From an uncultured Chryseobacterium sp. (GTDB taxonomy: Bacteria > Bacteroidota > Bacteroidia > Flavobacteriales > Weeksellaceae): 64,000 nucleotides of DNA. The stretch is from NCBI GenBank assembly GCA_913778085.1, contig CAJYXJ010000038.1, positions 1-64,000 on the forward strand, read 5' to 3'. The stretch's first letter is position 1. Each line of letters begins with the position of its first letter. This document shows, piece after piece, positions 1-8,304 of this stretch. Under the pieces are notes generated by a model. The model made no database searches, was not told the origin of the DNA, and saw only the letters and a program-made list of their open reading frames with translations. The translations under genes were made by a program, and so were the position numbers.

Positions 1-73
1 AGCGGACAATCTCGAAATGGGAAATTAAATATTCGGGAAGCAGTAATTTCAAAAGTTCGTTCTCACCAGACAT
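1..73 (-). CDS. N-terminal end of a probable ISAon1-type transposase (cut by window edge)
   Basis: Only the first 24 codons are inside the window, reading leftward from the ATG at 73. They encode a short helix rich in Leu and Glu with the pattern ELLKLLLPEYLISHFEIV. I recognise this as like the N-terminal region of ISAon1-family transposases of Bacteroidota, which often begin with such a LLPEFL..HF segment. The rest of the gene lies left of position 1, so catalytic residues cannot be checked. It could also be an unrelated small regulator. The family call is from memory of the motif. Confidence 0.5.
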   Translation of the reverse strand, partial: MSGENELLKLLLPEYLISHFEIVR

Positions 74-488
74 TCAACAAAAATAACACTTTATCTTTTT
101 CTCCCCAACTTTTGTTACTGATCCGTTTTTACCATCAATTTCATTTTCAAAGGATTTCCAATCATGACACTAACCGGTCTGTAAGAAACCGAAGACCTGT
201 AAATTGAGTAGAACATTTGATGATCCGAGGGAAAGACGTATTGTCATTTAACACCAATTCAACCGGTCTTTAGTTGGGTATAAAAATGCTCGATAACTGC
301 CGGCTGATTGTCATACTAACTGAAAAAACTTCCGGCATCCGCAGCTTCCTACTACCCATCTTTTAATCCGAATTCCACACCGGGTGTGCTTTAGATAAAA
401 AAATAATGCATCTAACGAAAAAAATCACAATAGTTTGAATTGTTTTGTGTATATTTAAAGAAACAAACATAACCATAATTCAAATTTT
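74..488. other. Intergenic region, no gene seen
   Basis: No convincing reading frame is present on either strand. The stretch holds one copy of a dispersed repeat (323-367). No consensus TAnnTTTG promoter box is found just upstream of the gene at 489; the nearest AT-rich match, TATATTTA at 450-457, has a TTTG only 12 bases before it, which is too short a spacer. Confidence 0.5.
323..367 (-). repeat. Dispersed ~40-bp intergenic repeat, copy 1
   Basis: Read on the minus strand this gives GGAAGCTGCGGATGCCGGAA followed by GTTTTTT. It matches four other places in the window (39408-39448, 46124-46163, 46283-46327, 53722-53768) that share the words GGCTGGA, GGAAGCTGGATG, GATGCCGGAAG and a T-run. 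The copies are degenerate and all lie between genes. Confidence 0.5.
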
Positions 489-1238
489 ATGTACAAAGCA
501 ATCTTACTTGCACTGATCTCGTGCACAGCCTTCACAGCAAAGGCACAATGGTCCCTAAACGGAAACTCAGGAACAAATCCTCCTTCAAACTTTATCGGTA
601 CTACAGATAACAAGGATCTTGTTTTCAAGACTAACAATGTAGAGCGGTTTAAGATTGCTCAGGGAGCCATGTTTTTCAAACCTCATACGGTGGATGGAGA
701 CGGTATCGATATTATCGACGATACACAAAACCGGAACAGCGGAACCGATGTCGTATGGATCAAAAGTGTATATGCCCAGCCCAATGATGTTGGACTTCTG
801 ACAATTTCTTCAGAAAATTGGCAATATCCTATTTTTTCGGCAAGAGAAAACGGTAAAATATTAATGGGGATCACCTGGAATAACACAGGACTTGCTTCCT
901 GCTCAGACTGTAATTCTTACAGATTATTCGTAAAGGACGGAATAAAAACTGAAAAGGTAAAAGTGGAAATAGCATCAGCAAACGGCTGGGCCGATTATGT
1001 TTTCGATAAAGGTTACAAATTAAAATCTCTCGAGGAAATCAAAAGCTATATTGATGAGAATAAACATTTGCCTGAAGTTCCTTCAACGGATGATGTACTG
1101 AAGAACGGTGTGGAACTGAAGGAAATGAACGTCTTGCTGTTGAAGAAAGTAGAAGAGCTTACTTTGCACATGATTGAAATGAACGAGCGGCTTAAAAAAC
1201 AGGATGAACTCATCAATGCAATGAAAAAAAGAAATTAA
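489..1238 (+). CDS. Secreted tail-fibre-like protein with C-terminal coiled coil
   Basis: This 249-residue protein begins with a signal peptide (about residues 1-19, ending AKA). Its middle part contains NNVERFKI, a motif common in secreted Bacteroidota proteins that resemble phage tail-fibre or peptidase-S74-type proteins. The last 85 residues carry the typical closing block (ADYVFDKGYKL, then ENKHLPEVPS, then a Leu-rich coiled coil at about 205-245). The coiled coil suggests a trimeric surface fibre. No enzyme motif is seen. The gene ends one base before the ATG of the protease gene at 1240, so the two are probably co-transcribed. Confidence 0.6.
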   Translation: MYKAILLALISCTAFTAKAQWSLNGNSGTNPPSNFIGTTDNKDLVFKTNNVERFKIAQGAMFFKPHTVDGDGIDIIDDTQNRNSGTDVVWIKSVYAQPNDVGLLTISSENWQYPIFSARENGKILMGITWNNTGLASCSDCNSYRLFVKDGIKTEKVKVEIASANGWADYVFDKGYKLKSLEEIKSYIDENKHLPEVPSTDDVLKNGVELKEMNVLLLKKVEELTLHMIEMNERLKKQDELINAMKKRN

Positions 1239-1239
1239 G

Positions 1240-2850
1240 ATGAGGTATTTATTTTTCTTTATGCTGTTTGTTTGCACGTTTACCAGCACACAGGCGCAGG
1301 ATAATCCCTTTGTAGCAACCTGTGCGATGGGAAAAGAAGTAAAGCCAAAGGAAATCGGTAACGTAAAAGATAGTCCAAAGCTTTTAAATAATACAAATTG
1401 TGCCGGTTCATCTCCATATAATTATGACAATAATTTATATATGCCCCAAAATAATGATGCAGTCATCTATGTTAAAATGAATTTTATATTTTTAACGAAA
1501 CCTGACGGTACCGGTAATTTTGAGCAGAACAACCCGGAGCATGTACAGGTTATTGATGATCTTGTTGCTGCAATGAATTATAGAATGGCAAACCTGGGAC
1601 AGCCGGTAGCAGGATGTGACGGAGATGGACAGGCTAATTTCAGCAATACGAAGATACAGGCGGTCGTGAATAAAATTTGGAAGGCAGATCCGGCATGGGA
1701 TTTTTTATATACAGGCTATGATCCGAACCTTGGTCCTCTAGGAGGGAATATGCCGCTGTATCCGCCGTCTTCAGATTATTATTATACTTATCTGGACAGT
1801 GATCCTTCCATTCCTTCAGGAATCAATGTGGTGTTTGCCAATAACGGGGATATTTACAACCATTATATGACGACGGGAGATTATACCCTGCCGCCAGGTG
1901 AAGGCTGGGCGGCTTCGGAATTTCCTTATTATACGCCGATAGACCGTAAACTAAGACAATTCTGGCCGAATCTCTACAATAAATATCTGTCCATGAAAAA
2001 TTTTGTTGTGAACAATCCTACATGGGGAAGCCAGCCGTGGTCGGTAATCAGGCAATGGTTTATCGGAATGGGCTACACCAGTTTTCCGCACGAGCTCGGT
2101 CATAACCTGGGACTCTATCATCACGATTGCGGATCCAATATCATGAGCTACGCACAGGGAAATCATGACTATTTCAGCAGGGACGACATCGGTACCATGT
2201 ACAGAAGCGCGTCTGTTACCAGTGTACGGCAGTATTTTACGGAGAATTCATTTAAAAATACCAATCTGAATGTAACTTCCAATGAAGTCTGGGATATTAA
2301 CTTCAGAAATTATTCAACGGTAAGGATTGATAACAATGCAAGCCTGAAAACAACCTGTAAGCTTATTATGGCACCCCAAAGCCGTGTTATTGTAAAAAGC
2401 GGAAGCAACTTTATTATTGAAGGAGCAGACGTAAGCTCAGCCAATAATTCTTCCTGGAATGGGGTAAAGGTAGAAGGAAACGGATATTGTTTGATTTTGC
2501 CTGATACGAAGATTGAGAATAATTATTTTTATGTGTATACCGATAATATTATGACCAATGATAAAACGTCAAATAGCAAAGCGGTAGATCCGAGAATATC
2601 AAAAGATCAAAAACCTGCTGCTGCACCGAGTATATTTAAAATTTATCCGAATCCGACAGGAGACTTTATCAATATACGGACAGATGAAGATATTCTTTCT
2701 GTATTGGTATACAATATGTCCGGACAAAGAATAATTAATTACAACGGAAACTTAAAGAGAGTAGATGTTCAGCAGATTCCGAACGGGATCTATCTGCTAG
2801 AAATAAAAACCAAAACCCAGACAATTACGGAGAAATTTATTAAAAGATAA
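1240..2850 (+). CDS. Secreted zinc metalloprotease (metzincin) with T9SS sorting domain
   Basis: A 536-residue protein with a signal peptide (residues 1-19, ending TQA). The zinc-binding motif HELGHNLGLYHH starts at about residue 284 and is followed by the Met-turn NIMSY, so the three zinc His and the catalytic Glu of a metzincin are all present. After the protease part comes a beta-rich region (about 340-440) and then a T9SS type A C-terminal sorting domain from about residue 466 (IYPNPTG, then PNGIYLLEI, ending FIKR). It should be exported through the outer membrane and act on extracellular proteins. The exact peptidase family (M12/M43-like) is not certain from sequence reading alone. It is followed by a strong terminator. 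Confidence 0.85.
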   Translation: MRYLFFFMLFVCTFTSTQAQDNPFVATCAMGKEVKPKEIGNVKDSPKLLNNTNCAGSSPYNYDNNLYMPQNNDAVIYVKMNFIFLTKPDGTGNFEQNNPEHVQVIDDLVAAMNYRMANLGQPVAGCDGDGQANFSNTKIQAVVNKIWKADPAWDFLYTGYDPNLGPLGGNMPLYPPSSDYYYTYLDSDPSIPSGINVVFANNGDIYNHYMTTGDYTLPPGEGWAASEFPYYTPIDRKLRQFWPNLYNKYLSMKNFVVNNPTWGSQPWSVIRQWFIGMGYTSFPHELGHNLGLYHHDCGSNIMSYAQGNHDYFSRDDIGTMYRSASVTSVRQYFTENSFKNTNLNVTSNEVWDINFRNYSTVRIDNNASLKTTCKLIMAPQSRVIVKSGSNFIIEGADVSSANNSSWNGVKVEGNGYCLILPDTKIENNYFYVYTDNIMTNDKTSNSKAVDPRISKDQKPAAAPSIFKIYPNPTGDFINIRTDEDILSVLVYNMSGQRIINYNGNLKRVDVQQIPNGIYLLEIKTKTQTITEKFIKR

Positions 2851-2870
2851 TCTTGAAATACCTTTTAATA

Positions 2871-2909
2871 AAAAACAATTGCTGCATTAGGATGCAGCAA
2901 TTGTTTTTT
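2871..2909 (+). terminator. Rho-independent terminator after the metalloprotease gene
   Basis: A perfect 17-bp stem (AAAAACAATTGCTGCAT at 2871-2887 pairing with 2892-2908) with the tetraloop TAGG runs straight into a T tract. It isolates the two secreted-protein genes from the ribosomal protein operon. Confidence 0.9.
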
Positions 2910-2956
2910 AAGCTATTATTCTTCCATTATTTATTCTGAATTTTAATACGTTACTA

Positions 2957-2987
2957 TTTGCTATTTCAAAAATAATTCATAATTTTG
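2957..2987 (+). promoter_or_regulatory. Promoter of rplKAJL
   Basis: TTTG at 2957-2960, a 19-base spacer and TAATTTTG at 2980-2987 match the Bacteroidota primary sigma consensus exactly (TTTG at -33, TAnnTTTG at -7). Transcription should start near 2991, giving a leader of about 94 bases before rplK. Confidence 0.85.
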
Positions 2988-2998
2988 CAGTCCGAAAA

Positions 2999-3032
2999 GT
3001 AGGATTATTTAAGGTGAGAATGGATAACCTAC
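2999..3032 (+). promoter_or_regulatory. Leader hairpin upstream of rplK, possible L1 autoregulatory site
   Basis: GTAGGATTAT (2999-3008) can pair with ATAACCTAC (3024-3032) with one bulged A, enclosing TTAAGGTGAGAATGG. In many bacteria protein L1 represses this operon by binding an mRNA leader that imitates its 23S rRNA site. The hairpin is seen in the sequence; the L1 role is inferred from position only. Confidence 0.4.
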
Positions 3033-3084
3033 TGAATAATAATGCTTCCAAACTCATTCATTATTCAAATTTAAAAAACAAACA

Positions 3085-3528
3085 ATGGCTAAAAAAGTCT
3101 TTAAAATGGTAAAGCTTCAGGTGAAAGGTGGCGCAGCTAACCCTTCTCCACCAGTAGGTCCAGCATTGGGTTCTGCAGGTGTGAACATCATGGAGTTTTG
3201 TAAGCAATTTAACGGAAGAACACAAGATAAGCCGGGACAAGTTTTACCTGTAGTAATTACAGTATACGAAGACAAATCTTTTGAATTCGTAATTAAAACT
3301 CCTCCTGCAGCAATCCAGTTGATGGATGCGGCTAAGATCAAGGGTGGTTCCGGAGAACCGAACAGAAACAAAGTAGGTTCTGTATCTTGGGATCAGGTGA
3401 AAAAAATCGCTGAAGACAAAATGGGAGACCTAAACTGCTTTACGATGGATTCGGCTATTTCTATGGTTGCAGGTACTGCAAGATCTATGGGATTAAGAGT
3501 AACAGGAACTAAACCAACTAACGCTTAA
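3085..3528 (+). CDS. rplK: 50S ribosomal protein L11
   Basis: A 147-residue protein matching L11 over its whole length. The N-terminal domain holds the conserved proline-rich segment [21 protein letters not shown] (only in outline here), where release factors and thiostrepton act, and the C-terminal RNA-binding domain ends GTARSMG. It is part of the GTPase-associated centre of the large subunit. It is the first gene of rplK-rplA-rplJ-rplL, 11 bases before rplA. Upstream there is no secE/nusG, unlike the common bacterial order; instead the operon starts here from its own promoter. Confidence 0.98.
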   Translation: MAKKVFKMVKLQVKGGAANPSPPVGPALGSAGVNIMEFCKQFNGRTQDKPGQVLPVVITVYEDKSFEFVIKTPPAAIQLMDAAKIKGGSGEPNRNKVGSVSWDQVKKIAEDKMGDLNCFTMDSAISMVAGTARSMGLRVTGTKPTNA

Positions 3529-3539
3529 AACTTAAAGAA

Positions 3540-4232
3540 ATGGCAAAATTGACAAAAAAGCAAAAAGAAGCTTTAAGCAAAGTAGAAAAAGGAAGAATCT
3601 ATAACCTTGAAGAAGGTTCAGCACTTGTAAAAGAAGTAAACACTGCAAAGTTTGATGCTTCCGTAGACATCGCTGTAAGATTAGGAGTAGATCCAAGAAA
3701 AGCAAACCAAATGGTAAGAGGTGTTGTATCTCTTCCTCACGGAACTGGTAAAGATGTTAAAGTTTTGGCTTTAGTAACTCCAGATAAAGAAGCAGAAGCT
3801 AAAGAAGCGGGTGCTGACTATGTAGGTCTTGACGAATATTTACAAAAAATCAAAGACGGTTGGACTGATGTTGACGTTATCGTTACCATGCCGGCTGTAA
3901 TGGGTAAATTAGGACCATTGGGTAGAGTATTAGGACCAAGAGGTTTAATGCCAAACCCTAAATCAGGAACTGTAACGATGGAAATCGGTAAAGCAGTAAC
4001 TGAAGTGAAAGCTGGTAAAATTGATTTCAAAGTAGACAAATACGGTATTATCCATGCGGGTATCGGTAAAGTATCTTTCGATGCTGCCAAAATCAAGGAA
4101 AATGCTCAGGAATTGATTTCTACATTGATCAAAATGAAACCGACTGCTGCTAAAGGTACTTATGTGAAGTCAATCTATTTGTCTTCTACCATGAGCCCGG
4201 GTATTGCAATTGATACTAAATCTGTTAACTAA
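3540..4232 (+). CDS. rplA: 50S ribosomal protein L1
   Basis: A 230-residue protein of normal length for L1. The characteristic block [18 protein letters not shown] is at about residues 122-142 and the C-terminal TAKGTYVKS / TMSPG segment is present. L1 forms the mobile L1 stalk near the E site and in many bacteria represses its own operon by binding the mRNA leader. It follows rplK by 11 bases and precedes rplJ by 17 bases, so it is clearly in the same transcript. Confidence 0.98.
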   Translation: MAKLTKKQKEALSKVEKGRIYNLEEGSALVKEVNTAKFDASVDIAVRLGVDPRKANQMVRGVVSLPHGTGKDVKVLALVTPDKEAEAKEAGADYVGLDEYLQKIKDGWTDVDVIVTMPAVMGKLGPLGRVLGPRGLMPNPKSGTVTMEIGKAVTEVKAGKIDFKVDKYGIIHAGIGKVSFDAAKIKENAQELISTLIKMKPTAAKGTYVKSIYLSSTMSPGIAIDTKSVN

Positions 4233-4249
4233 TTTTAATCCTTAAGACA

Positions 4250-4837
4250 ATGACAAAAGACCAAAAAGTTGTAGCAATACAAGAGATCAAAGATTTGCTT
4301 CAGGATGCAAAAGTAGTTTATGTAGCAGATCTTGAAGGTTTGAACGCTGCTAAATCTTCTGACTTCAGAAGACAGGCTTTCAAGCAAAATATTCAGGTGA
4401 AAGTGGTAAAAAATACACTTTTACAAAAAGCAATGGAGCAAATGGAAGGAGTAGATTACTCTGAAATGTTCCAGTCTTTCAAAGGAAACTCGGCGTTGAT
4501 GATTTCTGAAACGGCTAATGCTCCTGCGAAATTAATCCAAGGGTTCAGAAAGAAAGAAGAGAAGCCGGCTTTGAAGTCTGCTTTTGTTCAGGAAACTTTC
4601 TATGTTGGTGACAACAACCTGGACATGTTGGCAAACATCAAGTCCAGAGAAGAAATGATCGGTGAAATCATCGGATTACTTCAGTCTCCAATCCAAAGAG
4701 TTGTTTCTGCTCTTCAAAACAAGCCTGAGACGGTAGAAGCTAAAGCGGAAGAAGCTGCACCTGCAGCAGAAGAAGCTCCTGCTACTGAAACTCCGGAAAC
4801 TCCAGCTGCTGAAGGAGAAGCTCCAGCTGCTGAATAA
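4250..4837 (+). CDS. rplJ: 50S ribosomal protein L10 with acidic Ala/Glu/Pro tail
   Basis: A 195-residue L10. The N-terminal rRNA-binding half (KVVYVADLEGLNA, then VKVVKNTLLQKA) is followed by the helical segment that anchors L7/L12 dimers (GLLQSPIQRVVSAL, about residues 141-155). After that comes an unusual low-complexity tail of about 35 residues made of Ala, Glu, Pro and Thr. Standard L10 proteins of about 165-175 residues stop near the end of the helix, so the tail is an extension; acidic tails of this type occur in other Bacteroidota. The gene lies 45 bases before rplL. Confidence 0.97.
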   Translation: MTKDQKVVAIQEIKDLLQDAKVVYVADLEGLNAAKSSDFRRQAFKQNIQVKVVKNTLLQKAMEQMEGVDYSEMFQSFKGNSALMISETANAPAKLIQGFRKKEEKPALKSAFVQETFYVGDNNLDMLANIKSREEMIGEIIGLLQSPIQRVVSALQNKPETVEAKAEEAAPAAEEAPATETPETPAAEGEAPAAE

Positions 4838-4882
4838 TTTACACTCAAAAAATAATCAATAATCAACAAAAACATTACAACA

Positions 4883-5251
4883 ATGTCAGATTTAAAAAAT
4901 TTAGCTGAAACGCTAGTAAACTTAACAGTAAAAGACGTAAACGAATTAGCTGCTATCCTTAAGGATGAGTACGGAATTGAGCCAGCTGCTGCTGCAGTAG
5001 TAATGGCTGGTCCTGGTGCTGGTGAAGCTGCTGAAGAAAAGACTGAATTCGACGTAATTCTTAAGTCTGCAGGTGCTTCTAAATTAGCAATCGTTAAATT
5101 GGTAAAAGATTTAACTGGTGCTGGTCTTAAAGAAGCTAAAGATATCGTAGATGGTGCTCCTGCTCCAATCAAAACTGGTATCTCTAAAGACGAAGCTGAA
5201 GCGCTTAAGAAGCAATTAGAAGAAGCTGGTGCTGAAGTAGAATTGAAGTAA
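4883..5251 (+). CDS. rplL: 50S ribosomal protein L7/L12
   Basis: A 122-residue protein with the N-terminal dimerisation helix ([20 protein letters not shown]), an Ala/Gly-rich hinge at about 36-52 and the globular C-terminal domain with the conserved [20 protein letters not shown] segment that contacts translation factors. Length and domains are normal. A strong terminator follows 22 bases after the stop codon, so transcription of the ribosomal genes ends here. In many bacteria rpoB follows directly; here it is 7.7 kb downstream. Confidence 0.98.
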   Translation: MSDLKNLAETLVNLTVKDVNELAAILKDEYGIEPAAAAVVMAGPGAGEAAEEKTEFDVILKSAGASKLAIVKLVKDLTGAGLKEAKDIVDGAPAPIKTGISKDEAEALKKQLEEAGAEVELK

Positions 5252-5272
5252 TCACTTACTTTATACATACAG

Positions 5273-5303
5273 AGCCGTCCCAATTTTTGGGACGGCTTTT
5301 TTT
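5273..5303 (+). terminator. Rho-independent terminator after rplL
   Basis: AGCCGTCCCAA (5273-5283) pairs with TTGGGACGGCT (5287-5297) and is followed by a run of seven T. It ends the rplKAJL transcript before the accessory block. Confidence 0.93.
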
Positions 5304-5596
5304 ATATTATGTTGATTTCAATTCACAGTATGCTAAGGATTTATTGAACGGCTGTACAATTTGTGCCGGTATTCCTTATCTTGATAGTTTTCAGAATATT
5401 AGGTTCAAATTCTTTGGTGAAAAATAATCCATTGATATATTTATTTGTCACGTATTGTGATATTTTTTGCATTTATTGTATAATTAATAGTATCGTAATG
5501 TTAAAAGATCAAAATTTATGATTACATTTGCAAAAAATTCACAAGTTGGGAAAAGGAATTGGCAATATTTTAAGCGGTAACTCCGGTACGGTCCTT
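5304..5596. other. AT-rich intergenic region with a -7 promoter box
   Basis: No gene is seen. A perfect -7 element, TACATTTG at 5523-5530, lies near the right end, without a clear TTTG at the expected -33 position. It would start transcription near 5534, in front of the gene at 5597. A TTG that might be read as a start codon at 5528 falls inside this box, which argues against that start. Confidence 0.5.
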
Positions 5597-6193
5597 ATGT
5601 CAGGATTCGTGAAGTTGACTGCTTTTATATTCATTCTTTTTTTTCAATCTTTATATTCCCAAGAAGGGTTAGAGACTATGCCAACCATTAGTCTCACCGG
5701 CAATGCAAAAGTATATTCCACAGACCCTGATTTTAACGGGCAGTTTCTTTCCCAGGAAAATATCGATTATCAGATCATCAACTCCGGTAAAGTGTATGTG
5801 TTTAAATCAAAATACAAATCTTCCGGAAAAAAGATCGCTAAAAAACAGTCTAAAGCTTGCTTTCGGAGTACAAATCAGGCAAGCCTGAAAAAAATAAAGC
5901 AGAATATATCAGACTTTGAACAGCGTAAAAAGTCATTTGATTTCTGCAACATCAATAATGCTCCCTTTTCAAGGGAATTACCTTACTCTTCCGATTCCAA
6001 CAGAAGCTATATTGCTCCTTCCACAGTCTCCAATGACTTTTCAAAGGTATGTGTTTTTCAATACAAATATTTGATTAGCTTGGTATTAGAATATCTCTAT
6101 GTGTGGAAATATCACTACTTTAACAGCAGCTCTTTAGAGTTTTGCTTTTCCAAGGTCTTTTCCGTCAGACCTCCGCCTCTGTCTTTATCATAA
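5597..6193 (+). CDS. Secreted hypothetical protein
   Basis: This 198-residue protein has a clear signal peptide (MSGFVKLTAFIFILFFQSLYSQ). An in-frame TTG at 5528 would add 23 residues in front of it, but that TTG is inside a promoter box, so the ATG at 5597 is preferred. The N-terminal mature part (ISLTGNAKVYSTDPDF) resembles short secreted proteins that accompany surface-protein loci in Chryseobacterium; the Lys-rich middle and Ser-rich end have no motif I know. It precedes the first adhesin gene by 74 bases and could be co-transcribed with it. Confidence 0.5.
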   Translation: MSGFVKLTAFIFILFFQSLYSQEGLETMPTISLTGNAKVYSTDPDFNGQFLSQENIDYQIINSGKVYVFKSKYKSSGKKIAKKQSKACFRSTNQASLKKIKQNISDFEQRKKSFDFCNINNAPFSRELPYSSDSNRSYIAPSTVSNDFSKVCVFQYKYLISLVLEYLYVWKYHYFNSSSLEFCFSKVFSVRPPPLSLS

Positions 6194-6267
6194 ATACAAT
6201 CCTTATTAAAACTTATTAGCGTGCTTTCTTTTTAGGAGAGTACTAACACATATTATGAATTACTTTT

Positions 6268-8304
6268 ATGATAATAAACTCTTATTTAACACAAATAAAG
6301 AATACGGCCCTGTTGCTGATGCTTCTTATAAGCGGTTTGGGCTTTGGGCAAACCTGTCCGACTACGGCGGAAGGAAATCCGGTATTCAGAAATGATTTCG
6401 GAACAGGAACGAGTAATAGCAATACGACGACTACAGATCCATATGTGATTAACCATACCTATCAGGCGGTTACTCCTCCGGACGGTTCTTATTCTGTTAC
6501 CACATCATCCGCTCAGGGGGCTACCTATGTAGAGACCGATCTTACCGGAGGGAAGGATGCCGGTTATACCAACATAGCGGACGGCTCCACCACTGGGAGA
6601 TATCTGGCGATCAACATTAACTCAGGAGGAACAGTTAATACGGTGATTTACCGTGTTGGTAATCTGGTTGTCGTGCCGGGCCAGCCTTATAAATTCAGAA
6701 TCGATATGGCCGGATTGTGTAACGGATGCCAGGATGTTCCCAATTTGCAGCTTACCATTAGAGATAACAACAATAACATTCTTGCCAATGCCAACTCAGG
6801 GAATCTAGGAGTCGCCAATGATGATGTCTGGAGGAGGCTTAATCTTTCCTTTACGCCAACTGCTTCTGTGATTAAACTGGAGATCGTTAACTTGCAGCAG
6901 AATGGTGGGAGCGGAAATGATGTTGGGATCGATAATATTGTCCTAACCCCTATAGAGTGTGACTCTGATGGCGATGGGATCGCAGACAGCCTTGATCTTG
7001 ATGATGATAATGATGGAATTCCTGACAGTGCTGAAGGATGTACTGCGACAGTAACGATGGGGTCGGTTTCATCGGCAACTGCTACCAGCCTGTCAAATAC
7101 CAATACGGCGGTAGTTCCTCTTGCTCCGCCGGGAGCAACATTGCCTGGAGGAGGAGTTACGCTTACAAAAACAGCGGGTACGGGAAATGGCTGGGGAATA
7201 TATACCCCACCGGTAACTTCAACAACCATAACGGTAAACGGAACACAGAGTGCTTCTTTTCCAACAACGTATCTGGATGTCGTAGGTACGGTTCCGAGAA
7301 CGTTGAATATTAATTTTGGAGTTTCCGCAAATTCTTTAAGCTCAAGTAACAATCATTACCAGTATATCATAGGAATTGCCGGATTGGGTAATGAAGGGAC
7401 TACGGTAAACAATACCTTCTCCGTGCCTCTAACGGTGGTTGGGAATGCGAATGTATTTAATACAAATTTGTATGGATTACTTGACGGAGCACCTTCTACT
7501 ACACCGGGAGTATCTGGAACTGTTTTCAGTACCAATTCGCCGTCAACTACGGCACAGGGCTATACTTTCTTCTTTGTTCCTACTGATGTGGCCTCTTTTA
7601 CCATGACTTGGGCGGGAGGGAATGATCCTCACGGGTTCATCTTCGGAGTATACAATGCCAGTTGTACGGCAGATACCGATGGAGACGGAATTCCAAACAA
7701 CCTGGATCTGGATTCCGATAACGACGGATGTCCTGATGCCATCGAAGGAGATGAGAATGTAACACTGAACCAGCTTGTAACGGCCGGTGGTAATGTAACA
7801 TCCGGGCCGGGGTCTACCGCTCCGAACAAAAATCTTTGTGCCTCTGGTTCATGTGTGAATGCTTCAGGAGTACCGAATCTGGTAAATTCTGGAGGGGCTG
7901 CCGACATCGGTGGTGACGAAGGCCAGGGTATCGGAACTTCTCAGAACAGTGCCATCCAGTCTCCGGGATGTTCCGCTTGCTACAAACCTTCCGTAACTTC
8001 CGGAACCACATTGAATACCAATGTAGGAATTTCAGCGTTAGGCAGAGCGGGTGTAAATGCAGACAACTGGCCGATGGTAAGGAAAGGAGCCTGGACTGCC
8101 CTTGAATCCAAAACAAAAGGAATGGTAATCAATAGAGTAGCTTTCGACAATACAGGAAATCCTGTGGGCATCTCTTCATCCAATTTCGTGGAAGGAATGA
8201 TGTTGTATGATACGACCAATAACTGTCTTAAAGTTTATACTACGAAGGATAACGGAACTACTTACGGATGGTATTGTATGGAAAACCAGACCTGTCCGGA
8301 TTAA
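6268..8304 (+). CDS. Adhesin-like surface protein, copy 1 of a tandem pair
   Basis: A 678-residue secreted protein (signal peptide ending GLGFGQ at about residue 28). Domains in order: an N-terminal beta-sandwich-like region (about 30-228, with GTGTSNSNTTTTDPYV and FRIDMAGLCNGC), a calcium-binding thrombospondin-type-3-like segment (DSDGDGIADSLDLDDDNDG, about 231-250), a unique middle region (about 255-465), a second Asp-rich segment (DTDGDGIPNNLDLDSDNDG, about 469-488) and a C-terminal region closing with MMLYDTTNNCLKVY and GWYCMENQTCPD. No T9SS YPNP domain is visible. The paralogue at 8977 shares both ends but has another middle, so the middle domain was swapped. The partner gene at 8345 follows 40 bases later. 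Confidence 0.75.
   Translation: MIINSYLTQIKNTALLLMLLISGLGFGQTCPTTAEGNPVFRNDFGTGTSNSNTTTTDPYVINHTYQAVTPPDGSYSVTTSSAQGATYVETDLTGGKDAGYTNIADGSTTGRYLAININSGGTVNTVIYRVGNLVVVPGQPYKFRIDMAGLCNGCQDVPNLQLTIRDNNNNILANANSGNLGVANDDVWRRLNLSFTPTASVIKLEIVNLQQNGGSGNDVGIDNIVLTPIECDSDGDGIADSLDLDDDNDGIPDSAEGCTATVTMGSVSSATATSLSNTNTAVVPLAPPGATLPGGGVTLTKTAGTGNGWGIYTPPVTSTTITVNGTQSASFPTTYLDVVGTVPRTLNINFGVSANSLSSSNNHYQYIIGIAGLGNEGTTVNNTFSVPLTVVGNANVFNTNLYGLLDGAPSTTPGVSGTVFSTNSPSTTAQGYTFFFVPTDVASFTMTWAGGNDPHGFIFGVYNASCTADTDGDGIPNNLDLDSDNDGCPDAIEGDENVTLNQLVTAGGNVTSGPGSTAPNKNLCASGSCVNASGVPNLVNSGGAADIGGDEGQGIGTSQNSAIQSPGCSACYKPSVTSGTTLNTNVGISALGRAGVNADNWPMVRKGAWTALESKTKGMVINRVAFDNTGNPVGISSSNFVEGMMLYDTTNNCLKVYTTKDNGTTYGWYCMENQTCPD

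Noticed and set aside
4714-5283. A 189-codon open frame on the minus strand
   Set aside because: It lies antisense to the 3' end of rplJ and the whole of rplL and is caused by their biased codon use; the encoded residues are low-complexity Ser/Ala.
6687-7352. A 221-codon open frame on the minus strand
   Set aside because: It is antisense to the first adhesin gene, whose domains and paralogue are clear.
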